Shown here: positions 1 to 10,339 of the stretch, piece after piece
Layout of the letters: each line of letters opens with the position of its first letter
How positions within the stretch are numbered: position 1 is the stretch's first letter
Source of the DNA: Isobaculum melis
GTDB lineage: Bacteria > Bacillota > Bacilli > Lactobacillales > Carnobacteriaceae
Reading direction: 5' to 3'
NCBI RefSeq assembly: GCF_900111355.1
Contig: NZ_FOHA01000010.1
Coordinates: forward strand, 43,311 to 107,310
Length of the DNA stretch: 64,000 bases
Program-made: the position numbers and the translations under genes
The notes under the pieces: model-generated
What the model saw: the letters and a program-made list of their open reading frames with translations, nothing else
Told to the model about the DNA's origin: nothing
The model's database searches: none

Positions 1-1170
1 AATGAGAATCACAGAGGTAATAATTAAGTTTCGTTTTTTATTAAAATCAATTTGATGATCAATGAGAATTCTTAAGCCACTTGAAGCAATGACACCGAAT
101 AATAAGAAGCTCACGCCAGCAATCACTGGCCAAGGAATACTTAAAATGATGGCACTGACTTTTCCAATAAATCCAAACAGAATGGCAAGAGAGGCTGCAC
201 CTGCTATCACAAAGACGCTATGAATTTTTGTGAGTGCAAGTACCCCAATGTTTTCACCGTAGCTTGTTGCAGGCGGTCCACCAAGTAATGAAGCAATAAT
301 GGTCGCAGTTCCATCTGCAAAAATCGTTCTTGAAAGTCCAGGTTTCTTAAAGAAGTTCCGATTTGTAATTTTATTTAATACCATAATATGACCGATATGC
401 TCACTCATGGTAACAAATGCAATAGGTGCCATTGTTGCCAAAGCTGCAATTGAAAAACTTGGTTGATAGGATATGAATGGTACTTGGAAGTCTGGTAGCG
501 CAAACCAACTCGCTTGTCCAACAGCTGATAAATCGACAATTCCTACTGCAAGTGCAATGAGATAGCCTGAAACAATCCCAATTAAAATTGGAATCAAGCT
601 CATAAAGCCTTTTAAATACATATTGCAGATAATGGTAATCATCAATGTTGCCAAAGCCACTAATAAATAAGTGACACTGTAGTTTTCTGGTGCTGCCTCT
701 GCTCCGATATACATGGCTTGATTCGCTGCAGTTGCCGCTAAGCTTAAACCAATAACCATCACAACGGGGCCAACAACAATGGGTGGTAAGACTTTATCAA
801 TCCAATTTGAACCTGCTTTTTTAATAATCAAAGCAACAATCCAATAGACTAAACCGGCATAAAAGGCACCTTGAAAGACTGCTGGAAAACCACCAGCTGT
901 TTCTTTCATTAAAAGCATGGGTGTAATAAAAGCAAAGCTACTGCCTAAATAGGCTGGAATCTTTCCTTTTGTCAGTGCCAGATAGAGTAAGGTTCCTAAT
1001 CCAGAGGTAACTAATGCGATGCCTGGATTTAATCCAACTAAAATGGGCACTAGCACATTAGCACCAACCATTGTACATAAATGCTGTAAACTTAAGCCAA
1101 ACCATTGTAATGGTGCTGGTTTATCTCCTATATCTAAAACGACTTCTGTATTTCTTTCTTCTTCCAACAT
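1..1170 (-). CDS. pyrP: Uracil permease, C-terminus beyond the window edge
   Basis: Nucleobase:cation symporter-2 family protein that imports uracil. The 390 residues visible are a run of hydrophobic helices. They include a conserved stretch near residue 97 (PAYLGSSFAFITP), a central MAPIAFVTMSEHIGH segment with the family's substrate-binding glutamate, and the NPGIA and PPATSYGENIG loops. The usual family length is about 430, so roughly 40 residues lie outside the window. The ATG is preceded by GAGGAG with 8 nt spacing. The gene follows pyrR on the same strand and is separated from it by a PyrR-type attenuator, so it should be expressed when UMP is low. Assignment to uracil rather than another base rests on sequence family and on the pyr context. 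Confidence 0.93.
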   Translation of the reverse strand, partial: MLEEERNTEVVLDIGDKPAPLQWFGLSLQHLCTMVGANVLVPILVGLNPGIALVTSGLGTLLYLALTKGKIPAYLGSSFAFITPMLLMKETAGGFPAVFQGAFYAGLVYWIVALIIKKAGSNWIDKVLPPIVVGPVVMVIGLSLAATAANQAMYIGAEAAPENYSVTYLLVALATLMITIICNMYLKGFMSLIPILIGIVSGYLIALAVGIVDLSAVGQASWFALPDFQVPFISYQPSFSIAALATMAPIAFVTMSEHIGHIMVLNKITNRNFFKKPGLSRTIFADGTATIIASLLGGPPATSYGENIGVLALTKIHSVFVIAGAASLAILFGFIGKVSAIILSIPWPVIAGVSFLLFGVIASSGLRILIDHQIDFNKKRNLIITSVILI

Positions 1171-1196
1171 GCAAACGACTCCTCTAATTCATTCAT

Positions 1197-1346
1197 TTTT
1201 TCTCAAAAAAAGAACCTGGCTGTCTATGGTGAGACTTCCAGGTTCTACGAAATATAGCTAGTCTAATCCCGCTTTTTTTACAAAAAAGGGTTTTCCTAAC
1301 GATACCGCCATGACCTTCCGTGCCTCTCTGGACACAGTTAAAGCTT
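1197..1346 (-). promoter_or_regulatory. PyrR-dependent transcription attenuator in front of the uracil permease
   Basis: On the minus strand the leader holds the PyrR-binding loop GTCCAGAGAGGCACGGAAGG (about 1314-1333). It is followed by an antiterminator region and then an intrinsic terminator, whose arms are 1211-1219 and 1238-1246 (AGAACCTGG/CCAGGTTCT) before a T run at 1204-1210. This is the classic Gram-positive pyr attenuation layout: UMP-bound PyrR holds the anti-antiterminator and lets the terminator form. Confidence 0.9.
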
Positions 1347-1354
1347 CACGATGA

Positions 1355-1915
<561 letters not shown>

Positions 1916-1929
1916 CTAAATTTTCCCCA

Positions 1930-2046
1930 TCAAAAAACCTTCTTACCATGAATGATAAGAAGGCACAAAAATTGCATGTTTAAAAAGAATTCACCTATTT
2001 TTAGGCTTCCATCTTTTCAGTGCTCCTTCCTAGCCTCACAGGACTA
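1930..2046 (-). promoter_or_regulatory. PyrR-dependent attenuator in front of pyrR
   Basis: The minus strand shows a second PyrR loop, GTCCTGTGAGGCTAGGAAGG at 2025-2044. Downstream is a terminator with arms 1938-1945 and 1956-1963 (CCTTCTTA/TAAGAAGG) and a T run at 1932-1937. Together with the attenuator before the permease it gives two independent PyrR checkpoints in about 850 bp. Confidence 0.88.
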
Positions 2047-2113
2047 TTGTTAAAGGAAAAATATTTAATTTATTTCTTGCTTAAAGATAGGATATCGATT
2101 TACCAACTAAATG

Positions 2114-3022
2114 TCAACCGTTTTCTCTTAATTCAGCTAAAGTTTTTTCAAAAATTTCCGGTAGTGGTGCTTCGAAAGTGAGAAAATCGCCACTTGTTGG
2201 GTGTTTAAAGCCTAAGACTTTGGCATGTAAAAACTGCCCTTTACCAGCTAAAGTTTTTCTAGGTCCATAAGTTGGATCACCAGCAATTGGGAAGCCAATA
2301 TATTTCATATGCACACGAATCTGATGGGTTCTACCAGTTTCAAGTTCTAGCTCAACCAGTGTGTATTCATTAAAGCGCTCTAATACTTTAAAATGTGTCA
2401 CAGCAGGTTTACCGTCATCAATAATCCCTTGTTTTTTACGATCTTCTTTTGAACGACCAATTGGTGCATCAATGGTGCCTTTTTCATGTAAAATATGACC
2501 ATGAACCAATGCGACATAACGACGTAAAGAAGTCTTCTCTTTTAATTGCTCCGCAAGCATTTCATGAGCTTGATCATTTTTAGCCACCATTAATAAACCA
2601 GATGTGTCCTTATCAATCCGATGAACAATCCCAGGACGAATCACCCCATTAATTCCTGAAAGGTCTTTCACATGGTACATTAAAGCATTCACTAATGTGC
2701 CAGTTAAATGACCAGCAGAGGGATGCACCACCATTCCTTGTGGTTTATTCACTACTAAAACAGCTTCATCTTCATAAACAATCTCTAAAGGAATATCTTC
2801 TGCTAAAATTTCTAATGGCACCACTTCAGGTTCAATCGCTTCAACAACATCCCCATTTTTCACTTTATAATTGCCTTTTTCAGGCTGACCATTGACTGTG
2901 ACATATTCTTCTTTAATCCAATGTTGAATTTGCGACCTCGTAAACTGCTTCAAATGATCCGCTAAGACTTTATCTAAGCGTCCTTTTTCTTCATTTATGG
3001 TCATTTTCATTTTTTTTGTCAT
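2114..3022 (-). CDS. rluD: RluA/RluD-family 23S rRNA pseudouridine synthase
   Basis: Converts specific uridines to pseudouridine in rRNA. It has an N-terminal S4 RNA-binding domain (about residues 10-70), then the RluA-type catalytic domain with motif GIVHRIDKDTSGLL, whose aspartate in HRID is the nucleophile. A conserved GRTHQIRVH motif follows near the C-terminus. I prefer the ATG at 3022 over an in-frame ATG at 3031, because the upstream AAAAAGG is well spaced only for the former (302 residues). It starts 15 bp after lspA ends, so the two are probably co-transcribed. Confidence 0.92.
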   Translation of the reverse strand: MTKKMKMTINEEKGRLDKVLADHLKQFTRSQIQHWIKEEYVTVNGQPEKGNYKVKNGDVVEAIEPEVVPLEILAEDIPLEIVYEDEAVLVVNKPQGMVVHPSAGHLTGTLVNALMYHVKDLSGINGVIRPGIVHRIDKDTSGLLMVAKNDQAHEMLAEQLKEKTSLRRYVALVHGHILHEKGTIDAPIGRSKEDRKKQGIIDDGKPAVTHFKVLERFNEYTLVELELETGRTHQIRVHMKYIGFPIAGDPTYGPRKTLAGKGQFLHAKVLGFKHPTSGDFLTFEAPLPEIFEKTLAELRENG

Positions 3023-3036
3023 ATTCGCCATCCTTT

Positions 3037-3495
3037 TTAATTGTTTAAGCTTTCATCTTTAATAATATAAATCGCAGCTAATGCAACACCAACTGTTAAA
3101 CACATATCTGCTACATTAAATACTGGGAAGTTAAAGAAAGTCAATTGAATCATGTCTACAACAAAGGTATGCACAAGACGATCAATAAAGTTTCCAATAG
3201 CACCTGCTAAAATCAACATCAGAGACAGATTTAGGAGGAGATTCTTTCTTGGTTTTGCATATTTTTGCATGATATATAGAATCGCAATAATCACAATTGT
3301 TGTAATGATGTAGAATAACCACATTTTTCCTTCTAAAATATTCCAAGCAGCCCCTTCATTTTTCACATAGGTCCATGAAAGAATATTTGGAATGACTTCG
3401 ATTGTATGATATAAATCAATTTGATTCATCACAATATATTTTGTCAGCTGATCAATTCCTATAAACAAAATTGCACCGATATAATAGTAAAGCAT
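3037..3495 (-). CDS. lspA: Lipoprotein signal peptidase II
   Basis: Membrane aspartyl peptidase that cleaves the signal peptide of diacylglyceryl-modified prolipoproteins at the lipobox cysteine. It has 152 residues with four predicted membrane segments. The two catalytic aspartates are visible in the family motifs: D105 in GNFIDR and D130 in FNVAD. The ATG follows GAGGGATACA. It is first in the lspA-rluD pair. A small lipoprotein with a clear lipobox is encoded at 33.7 kb and would be a substrate. Confidence 0.95.
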   Translation of the reverse strand: MLYYYIGAILFIGIDQLTKYIVMNQIDLYHTIEVIPNILSWTYVKNEGAAWNILEGKMWLFYIITTIVIIAILYIMQKYAKPRKNLLLNLSLMLILAGAIGNFIDRLVHTFVVDMIQLTFFNFPVFNVADMCLTVGVALAAIYIIKDESLNN

Positions 3496-3733
3496 TGTAT
3501 CCCTCTTTTCTAAATAAAAAAACCGTCTCCATCATTTTACACGATTTTGACGATTCTTTATACTATTTTCTTTTCAAGACTCAAATTTAGTAGTAATATT
3601 AATAATTCAAATAACTACTATTTTATGTCAAGCATATAAAATCAGATCTTATAATCCAACTAACATTGCTAAAAAAATAAAGTAAATGCCTACTAAAAAA
3701 TAAAACAGATGAATTTTACCAAAAGTAAAAATC

Positions 3734-6397
3734 TTATTCTTCCTCAATAAATTGTTTTGAAAGTTGTTCAAATGATGAACTTTCTTGTATTTGCATTGAA
3801 GGAATAAATAAATATTCCCATTTCTTAAATCCATTTGCTCTACCCCAATTCGATACTACTTCACAATACTTTATAGCACGCTTCTTCTTTGCAATAACAT
3901 CAGAATCATTTAACTTATCTTCACCTTTAACTTCAACAAGATATACTCTAGTATCAGTTTCAACAACAAAATCTGGTTCATATTGTTTGCCGTGATTATA
4001 AGTGATATTAAATTCTTTCTTAGCAGGGCGTAGCCAATTTTTAACAAATTTGTCTCGTTCAAGAACCCTCGCCAAAATAAGTTCAGGCTTACTGTCAAAT
4101 TTAGCACAATCAAATATACCTTTTGTAATTCCTGTAAATAAAATAGAACGAATACTATCAGTATATGACTCATATAGATTTTTTTGTTCACTATAAGTAT
4201 GTGCTTGTTTAAGATTAATATTACTCACGTCTACTACTTCTTCAACAAGAAATCCATTCTCACAATAAAAATGTTGCATCATTTGAGTGTATATTTTATT
4301 TCCAATATCTTTCCTATTCATCATAACAATATTATGCATACCATTATCTCCATAACTAGTTTGGTAAGAATCGATTACTTGTGTAATCAACTTAATTAAC
4401 AATTTAGGATTTTTTTCATAATCAATTTCAGGCTTTTTTCTAAGTTCTTCTAAAATTACATTTTTAGGAGCATAACCTTCAAAGTCAATCATAGTGCCTT
4501 TAACACGTTCACTATCAGACATATTTTCAAGACTTTGTATTAAAATATCGTTTTCAATTGGAACATGTTTAAAATCTTTTAAGTCTATATCAAAATCAAC
4601 AAAGCAATATTCTTCAACACCATCATCAGTTATTTTTATTTTTGGGATTGGAATGAATTTACTTACTACTGCTTGATATGTGTCCTCAGTTTCTTTTATA
4701 ATCCAATCACTAAAAATGTCTTCATTATCATAATAGGTAGTTCCTAAGTCAATATCTTCATTAATTTTATTCTCAACTATAGAGACAATACTTTCTCTAC
4801 CCAATCCATCTAATAATTCACTTAAACAATTTGTTTCGTAAACCAGTTTGTTTACTTCTTCCTTAATTGAATTATTCGCTTTACTAAAAACAGCTCTATT
4901 CTGATCTGTTCGTTCAATGTTTGTATGTTGAAATGCTCTTTCTAACCCATCTCCTTTACTTGTATCTAAAGCTAATTGAGTGTAAATAATATTTTCCTGT
5001 TCAATTTCTTCTGCCTTAATAACATTTCCAGCTTTGAATATAGAATCACCTTTTTGCGCCTCTAACAAAATTTCATTAAATTTATCATGCGCTGTTAACA
5101 TCACTGCATCTATTTCTTTATCTCCAGTTCTTTCACCATAGGGAAGACGTAAGCCTCGGCCTATCATTTGCTCTCTAAGAATCTTAGATGTTGCGGTTCT
5201 TAAAGGAACAATAGTAAATAAATTATTTACATCCCAACCTTCTTTAAGCATGTTTACATGAATAACTATCTCAATTGGATTATTAACATCTTCAACTTCT
5301 AAAAGATGTTTCATATTTTGTTCACTTTCCGAACCACGCATTTTTGAGTGAACTGTAATTGTTTTATTTTTATATTCACCATTTCTAAATTCATCAGATT
5401 TAATGAAATTTTCTGTTAACGTTGCATGTTCAGTATCTTTACAAACAACTAGCATGAAAGGTTTAACTGTTGGTTTTTTATTATTACTAGCATAAACCTC
5501 AAGTTTATTTTTAACATTTTCATGACAAGTTATTCCGTCTAGTAACATTAATTTATCAATTTGTTCATCACCAAAATTATAAAAGTTAATATCTGACCTT
5601 GTGACTGCAAAGGGAGTTCTTGTGTATCCATCTTCGATAGCTTTAGAAAGAGGATATTCATACACAACGTTCTTAAATGGAACTTGTTTTGCACCTTTTT
5701 TTACAAGAGGTGTAGCTGTTAATTCTAAACCAAGTATTGGTTTTAAATCATTTAATGCTAAAGCACCTTTTTCAGCACGATAATGATGCGATTCATCCAT
5801 TATCAAAACTAAATCATTTAAATTTGAAAGTTCATCATAAAAAGACTGTCCAAGATATTCATTAACTTTTTTCATATTAGCATTTTCTTTATTAAATTTA
5901 TCAATATTGAATACAAAAATATTAATGTCTGATTCAAATAACGAAAGATTTCTGTTTCTATAGTCTTCATCAGCAATGATATTAGGGGGATTCACAAAAC
6001 ATCCTAATCCTTTAAATACATATTTTGAATGAGATGGATCTCCAAAATCTTTTTTTAATTTTTCATAAATAGTTGAGCTCGGTGCTACAACGAAGAAATT
6101 TTTAATATCGTGTTGTGTGTACAAGTAACTAATAAATGCGCCCATTAGTCTTGTTTTACCAACACCAGTAGCTAATGCAAATGTTAAAGAAATAAATTTT
6201 TTTTCAAAATCAGTACAAGTTGGGTACTTATCTTTAATTTCTGACAAGGAATCAATTAAATTATTACTTCTATTAACTAATTTAATATTACTAGCGATAT
6301 CATCTAGTATTTCTAATGACCTAATTTGAGGTTTTCTTAACGACATAATTCTACTAATGTAATCAGGAGAGTATTGAGGGAATTTAGTATTGCTCAT
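3734..6397 (-). CDS. Type III restriction endonuclease subunit (Res)
   Basis: ATP-dependent restriction subunit that works with the adjacent Mod protein. Visible parts, in order: Walker A ATGVGKT near residue 77, a DEAH-like MDESHHYRA motif near residue 200, ELTATP (motif III), a RecA-like second domain with REQMIGRGLRLP, and a C-terminal PD-(D/E)xK nuclease signature EPDFVVE...YLVEVKGE near residue 820. I chose the ATG at 6397 because GGAGG lies 9 nt upstream; two ATGs further upstream have no usable spacing. This gives 887 residues. The start overlaps the end of mod by 14 bp, so the pair is translationally coupled. The gene is markedly AT-rich, which fits horizontal gain. No truncation is seen. 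Confidence 0.92.
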   Translation of the reverse strand: MSNTKFPQYSPDYISRIMSLRKPQIRSLEILDDIASNIKLVNRSNNLIDSLSEIKDKYPTCTDFEKKFISLTFALATGVGKTRLMGAFISYLYTQHDIKNFFVVAPSSTIYEKLKKDFGDPSHSKYVFKGLGCFVNPPNIIADEDYRNRNLSLFESDINIFVFNIDKFNKENANMKKVNEYLGQSFYDELSNLNDLVLIMDESHHYRAEKGALALNDLKPILGLELTATPLVKKGAKQVPFKNVVYEYPLSKAIEDGYTRTPFAVTRSDINFYNFGDEQIDKLMLLDGITCHENVKNKLEVYASNNKKPTVKPFMLVVCKDTEHATLTENFIKSDEFRNGEYKNKTITVHSKMRGSESEQNMKHLLEVEDVNNPIEIVIHVNMLKEGWDVNNLFTIVPLRTATSKILREQMIGRGLRLPYGERTGDKEIDAVMLTAHDKFNEILLEAQKGDSIFKAGNVIKAEEIEQENIIYTQLALDTSKGDGLERAFQHTNIERTDQNRAVFSKANNSIKEEVNKLVYETNCLSELLDGLGRESIVSIVENKINEDIDLGTTYYDNEDIFSDWIIKETEDTYQAVVSKFIPIPKIKITDDGVEEYCFVDFDIDLKDFKHVPIENDILIQSLENMSDSERVKGTMIDFEGYAPKNVILEELRKKPEIDYEKNPKLLIKLITQVIDSYQTSYGDNGMHNIVMMNRKDIGNKIYTQMMQHFYCENGFLVEEVVDVSNINLKQAHTYSEQKNLYESYTDSIRSILFTGITKGIFDCAKFDSKPELILARVLERDKFVKNWLRPAKKEFNITYNHGKQYEPDFVVETDTRVYLVEVKGEDKLNDSDVIAKKKRAIKYCEVVSNWGRANGFKKWEYLFIPSMQIQESSSFEQLSKQFIEEE

Positions 6398-8156
6398 CAA
6401 ATTCATCCTCCTTAAATTCATCATATACTGGTGGATTTATAATATTCAGCTTATAATCATCTTTATTAAATTCACAATGACCCAATAACATATTTGGAAT
6501 CTTTTTTATTGTAATTTGTTTGTATGTTTTTTCAACACTTGCATCAAACGAACGACAAGCAATAACAAGGAACTCATTATCTTCCATAGTATCTTTTATA
6601 GAATCAACAAATTGTGCAGTTAGATGCCTCGTAGTTACAAAAAGATATGAATTTTCATTTCCGCGTGATTGCTTCCAAAAAAGATCTGATGAAGGTTGAT
6701 AATAAAATCCTTCATGTAATGCTACTGCTGAAGCCAGCATATCTGCACTATATTCTTTGTTTATTACTGGTTCACCAAAAGTATCAATATTAATTAGTGA
6801 GGGTGCAAGTTCATAAAACTTATAACCTCCCCCACCTTTCCAATCAACTGATTTAGTAATACCACCTTTATCTTCGCCAGATATTACTTTATCAAGACGA
6901 ACTTTACAATGAGTGTATGCTTGTTGCCCCATTTCAACACCTATCCACTTTCTGTTCATTTTGTGTGCAACAGAACTAGTTGTACCTGAACCTAGAAATG
7001 AATCCATGACTAAATCACCTTCATTACTTGCCAATGTGAATACTCTTTCTAATAACTTTTCGGCTTTCTTCCCATTAGGGAATTCAACCCCCCCTTCTTT
7101 GGTTAGGTTTTTGGTTTCTCCAACAAAGTCCCAATAAGTTCCTTGTAAATCTTTTTTACAAAGTTTGCCATCAATTTCAACCGAAACATCTTTAAGCCAT
7201 GCGAAAAGTCTGAACGATTCCCCTTTATAAAACTGTTCATATAATTTCCCTTTATTTCGTCCGCTTCTTGGCACATATTCAATTGAATAGAGGTCACTTT
7301 CAAAACCAATTTCTTTAACCTTCTCTAATACTCTAGGTCTTATTGAACTTTGAGGCATAGCGGTTTGAAATATACAATGAGCATACTTAGCATAAATATC
7401 TTTTTCCGATTTTTTTTCATCTTTCATAAGTAATTTTACTGATTTAATTAAATAATTTTCCCTTTTATAAATTTTAATTTCATTTCCTTCTCCATCTACA
7501 GTTGAGCCAATATATATTTTATCACCCTTGTTTATTAGAGCAGTAGTATATTTCCAACTTTTATTTTCTTCTCTATATTGTTCAACTAATTTAGAAATCG
7601 GTGAATATGAGTATACAGGTGTGAACTGGCTTATTAATTCGTAATTTTTTGAGTATATTAATATATATTCAATGTTTTTTTTCAGTCTCTTATCTTGACC
7701 ACCCCCAGAAGCTCCAGCTATATTTTTCATTAAAACACTTATAGTATTTATATAATTATTTCTTCCAAAAACTTCATCCATCAAAACCTTTAAGTATGCG
7801 TATTCTTCATCATCAATTTGTACGAAAATACTACCATCATCAGATAATAAGTTTTTCAACATTTCAAGTCTAGCTTTCATCAAACTCAACCACTGACTAT
7901 GTTCTATATTATCATCGTAGTGTTCAAAAGCTGAACCTGTATTATAAGGTGGATCAATATAAATACATTTTACTTTACCCGCATATTTAGATTCTAAAGC
8001 TTTAAGAACTAGTAGATTATCACCGTGTATTAACATATTTTCTGTATCAACATCATACTTTATATTTGACAGCTCTTTATTTTCAATAAGTAATCTTGGT
8101 TCAATCTGAAATTTCTTTTCTTTTCCATACCATGTTAGTTCTAATTTATTACCCAC
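6384..8156 (-). CDS. Type III DNA adenine methyltransferase subunit (Mod)
   Basis: Methylates adenine in the recognition site and provides sequence specificity for the Res partner. Motif IV DPPYNTG (about residue 68) precedes the SAM-binding motif I FLGSGTTSS (about residue 385), the order of beta-class N6-adenine methyltransferases. The variable middle region is the likely target-recognition domain. An in-frame ATG exists at 8240, but I prefer GTG at 8156, which has GGAGG 7 nt upstream; the product is then 590 residues. The recognition sequence cannot be read from the gene. The unit lies between lspA and a peptidase gene, with no integrase nearby. Confidence 0.9.
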   Translation of the reverse strand: MGNKLELTWYGKEKKFQIEPRLLIENKELSNIKYDVDTENMLIHGDNLLVLKALESKYAGKVKCIYIDPPYNTGSAFEHYDDNIEHSQWLSLMKARLEMLKNLLSDDGSIFVQIDDEEYAYLKVLMDEVFGRNNYINTISVLMKNIAGASGGGQDKRLKKNIEYILIYSKNYELISQFTPVYSYSPISKLVEQYREENKSWKYTTALINKGDKIYIGSTVDGEGNEIKIYKRENYLIKSVKLLMKDEKKSEKDIYAKYAHCIFQTAMPQSSIRPRVLEKVKEIGFESDLYSIEYVPRSGRNKGKLYEQFYKGESFRLFAWLKDVSVEIDGKLCKKDLQGTYWDFVGETKNLTKEGGVEFPNGKKAEKLLERVFTLASNEGDLVMDSFLGSGTTSSVAHKMNRKWIGVEMGQQAYTHCKVRLDKVISGEDKGGITKSVDWKGGGGYKFYELAPSLINIDTFGEPVINKEYSADMLASAVALHEGFYYQPSSDLFWKQSRGNENSYLFVTTRHLTAQFVDSIKDTMEDNEFLVIACRSFDASVEKTYKQITIKKIPNMLLGHCEFNKDDYKLNIINPPVYDEFKEDEFDEQY

Positions 8157-8240
8157 ACTAAATCCTCCAATTTCAGCAATATTAACTTTTGTTATTAATT
8201 TAACATTATTATTTAAATAACATCTATTATTAAATCTCAA

Positions 8241-8616
8241 TAAAGATGTTATTCATTAGTAACTGTTGTTCATAATTCGGAGCTAAAACCCACACATAGT
8301 ATAATAATATTTTAGTTACTTGAATATGTGATTCAGCAGTATCATTATACTTTATTTTAGAAGATTACTCAATTTGTTATTTAGGCATTAAATTAACTCA
8401 TTTATTCTGATAATGTAATTTTTTTGTCCTTTGTATAGAATTTTAATTTCCCTTCATACAGTAGCCAATCATAAAATTTCTGTTCGTCATTCCTAAATTT
8501 TTAAACACAGTTCTTTCAGAGGTAGAAGCGCAAAGGGATACTTTACGCTTCACTAGACACTGGTTGATGTTTACCTCTGTATTGTTTAACTAGTCATTAT
8601 GCCAAGCGCACACAAT
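8241..8616. other. Non-coding stretch upstream of the restriction-modification unit, with a nested inverted repeat
   Basis: No credible gene is present. At 8517-8579 an 8-bp inverted repeat (CAGAGGTA/TACCTCTG) encloses a hairpin with arms 8525-8530 and 8546-8551 (GAAGCG/CGCTTC). Read on the minus strand, about 8541-8441 encodes LCASTSERTVFKNLG before drifting. This resembles the SSTSERS segment of the histidine phosphatase at 15.4-16.0 kb and shares a 16-base word with it, so the region may be a decayed gene fragment. Confidence 0.4.
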
Positions 8617-8641
8617 AAAAAAGAGAATGATTAACATTCTC
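8617..8641 (-). terminator. Intrinsic terminator of the M20 peptidase gene
   Basis: Minus-strand stem GAGAATG/CATTCTC (8623-8629 with 8635-8641), followed by a run of T (8617-8622 read in complement), just past the stop codon. Confidence 0.8.
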
Positions 8642-8654
8642 TCGCAAACATACG

Positions 8655-10025
8655 CTATTTTCCAAACTCTCCCATTAAATAAATCATATGCATAATCCCT
8701 TCATAAAAATCAGCCATTCTAATGGATTCATTTGGCGCATGTGCTCTTGAACCAGACCAGCCTACCCCACTACATAAAATCGGTAGCTTTAGGTATTGAT
8801 CAAAAATATACATGGGTCCTGTTCCTGCATTATTTGGTACTAATAAAATTTCAGTATCTGTGCCATAAGCTTTTTCAGCTGATTTTACGACTTGTTGAAC
8901 AAAGGGATCTGTCATATTTGAACGGAAGGCTTTCTGTCCATCTAATAAGTGGACTTTCACATCTTCAAAGCCATGCTTATCTAAGTGTTTTTGTACGCAA
9001 TCTGCAATATGAGCTGGTGTTTGTCCTGGTACTAAGCGGCAATCGACTTTTGCTTTTGCTGTACGTGGTAAAACGGTTTTTGTTCCTTCTCCTACAAAGC
9101 CACTTAAAATGCCACAAATGGTCATTGTTGGGTAAAAAACTAAGGCTTCACTTGGTGTGATTTCTTTTCCATCTGTAATTAAAGGTCTGGTTAAGCCATA
9201 TTGCGCGACAGTACTTTCCAAGTTAAATGGAAGTGATGCCACCAATTCTTTTTCTTCTTTGGTTGGTGGGGTAATATCATCATAAAAGCCTTCAACTAAA
9301 ATATTGTTCTCTACATCACGCATTGAAGCAAGGGCTTGTGTTAAGCGCCAGGCAGCATTGTCAACAATTGCCCCCATTGAAGAATGAATATCAATCCCCG
9401 CACTATCAGCAGTCAGTTCTAAATAAGCCATGCCTTTGATTCCAGCATCAATTACAAAGCGCTCTTCATTATCTTTTCCACCAAATTCCCAAATACAAGC
9501 ATCTGCTTTGAATAAATCAGCATACTTTTGAAGATATTTTTCTAAATTGCGACTGCCAATTTCTTCTTCTCCTTCAACTAAAAATTTAATGTTACATGGT
9601 AACCCATCTTCTGTTTCTAGTAAAGCAGCGATGGCATTTAAACGGACAATGAAATTGCCTTTATTATCCGCCGTACCTCGAGCATATAAAATGCCCTCTT
9701 TTTCAGTGGCTGTAAAGGGATCTGTTTGCCATTCATCTAATGGCTCTGCCGGTTGAACATCGTAATGGTTATAAAAGAGTAAGGTTTTATTGGCATTGCC
9801 TGTCGGTGAGGCTTTAAAGAAGCCATAAACAACTGGATGGCCACCTAAATCATCTAATACTTGTGTTTCTCCCCCTAAATCCTGAATTAAATTTTCGACA
9901 TATGTAACGGTTTCAGGAATTGCACGGTGCTCAGTTGAGACTGTTGGAAGCGCCAAATAGTCATAAAATAATGGCATTCTTTTATCTGCTAAGCTTTTTA
10001 CTGCTTCTTTTGTAAGGTTATTCAT
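8655..10025 (-). CDS. M20-family metallopeptidase (dipeptidase/deacylase type)
   Basis: Cytosolic zinc-dependent hydrolase of the M20/M25/M40 family, likely a dipeptidase or N-acyl amino acid hydrolase. The metal-site motifs are visible: NHYDVQP, GTADNKGN, VEGEEEIGSRN with the catalytic glutamate, and a C-terminal RAHAPNE carrying the last histidine. Length (456 residues) fits the family. The ATG at 10025 is preferred over GTG at 10037 because AAGGGTGG is correctly spaced for it. It is monocistronic, with its own promoter and terminator. The exact substrate cannot be read from sequence. Confidence 0.87.
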   Translation of the reverse strand: MNNLTKEAVKSLADKRMPLFYDYLALPTVSTEHRAIPETVTYVENLIQDLGGETQVLDDLGGHPVVYGFFKASPTGNANKTLLFYNHYDVQPAEPLDEWQTDPFTATEKEGILYARGTADNKGNFIVRLNAIAALLETEDGLPCNIKFLVEGEEEIGSRNLEKYLQKYADLFKADACIWEFGGKDNEERFVIDAGIKGMAYLELTADSAGIDIHSSMGAIVDNAAWRLTQALASMRDVENNILVEGFYDDITPPTKEEKELVASLPFNLESTVAQYGLTRPLITDGKEITPSEALVFYPTMTICGILSGFVGEGTKTVLPRTAKAKVDCRLVPGQTPAHIADCVQKHLDKHGFEDVKVHLLDGQKAFRSNMTDPFVQQVVKSAEKAYGTDTEILLVPNNAGTGPMYIFDQYLKLPILCSGVGWSGSRAHAPNESIRMADFYEGIMHMIYLMGEFGK

Positions 10026-10076
10026 GGTTTGTTCCACCCTTCATTTTTTAATTGTTGAAATATTCTGATTTTTATA

Positions 10077-10105
10077 ATTGTACACAAATCAGCACATTTA
10101 TACAA
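10077..10105 (-). promoter_or_regulatory. Promoter of the M20 peptidase gene
   Basis: Minus strand -35 TTGTAT (10100-10105) and -10 TACAAT (10077-10082) with a 17-bp spacer, about 50 bp before the start codon. Confidence 0.65.
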
Positions 10106-10339
10106 GTGTTAATCTCTTTAAATAATAGGACATTTAGGTGAATTATTGCTTGTTAAAGACAAGCTTATTAGGTTAAAATACAAGCAAGCATACTTTTACT
10201 CGTTATTCTATACTAATGGGGCTGAAAATCGTTGAAACAGAAAAAGTTAGCAAAAAATAGCTTCATCTTCATTCTTGGTATTTTATGTTTTTTTATTTTT
10301 CATTTTTTATTTAATTATTTTTTTTAACATCTTACATAG
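10106..10339. other. Intergenic stretch without a recognisable gene
   Basis: AT-rich, with a short CTTGT...ACAAG hairpin near 10150 and long T runs near 10290-10325. I see no gene. Confidence 0.5.

Noticed and set aside
3649..3834. 61-residue frame on the minus strand overlapping the end of the restriction gene
   Set aside because: It overlaps a strongly supported gene in another frame, has no ribosome site and no family features.
8732..9160. 142-residue plus-strand frame opposite the M20 peptidase
   Set aside because: Low-complexity Leu/His-rich shadow of the peptidase, without a ribosome site.
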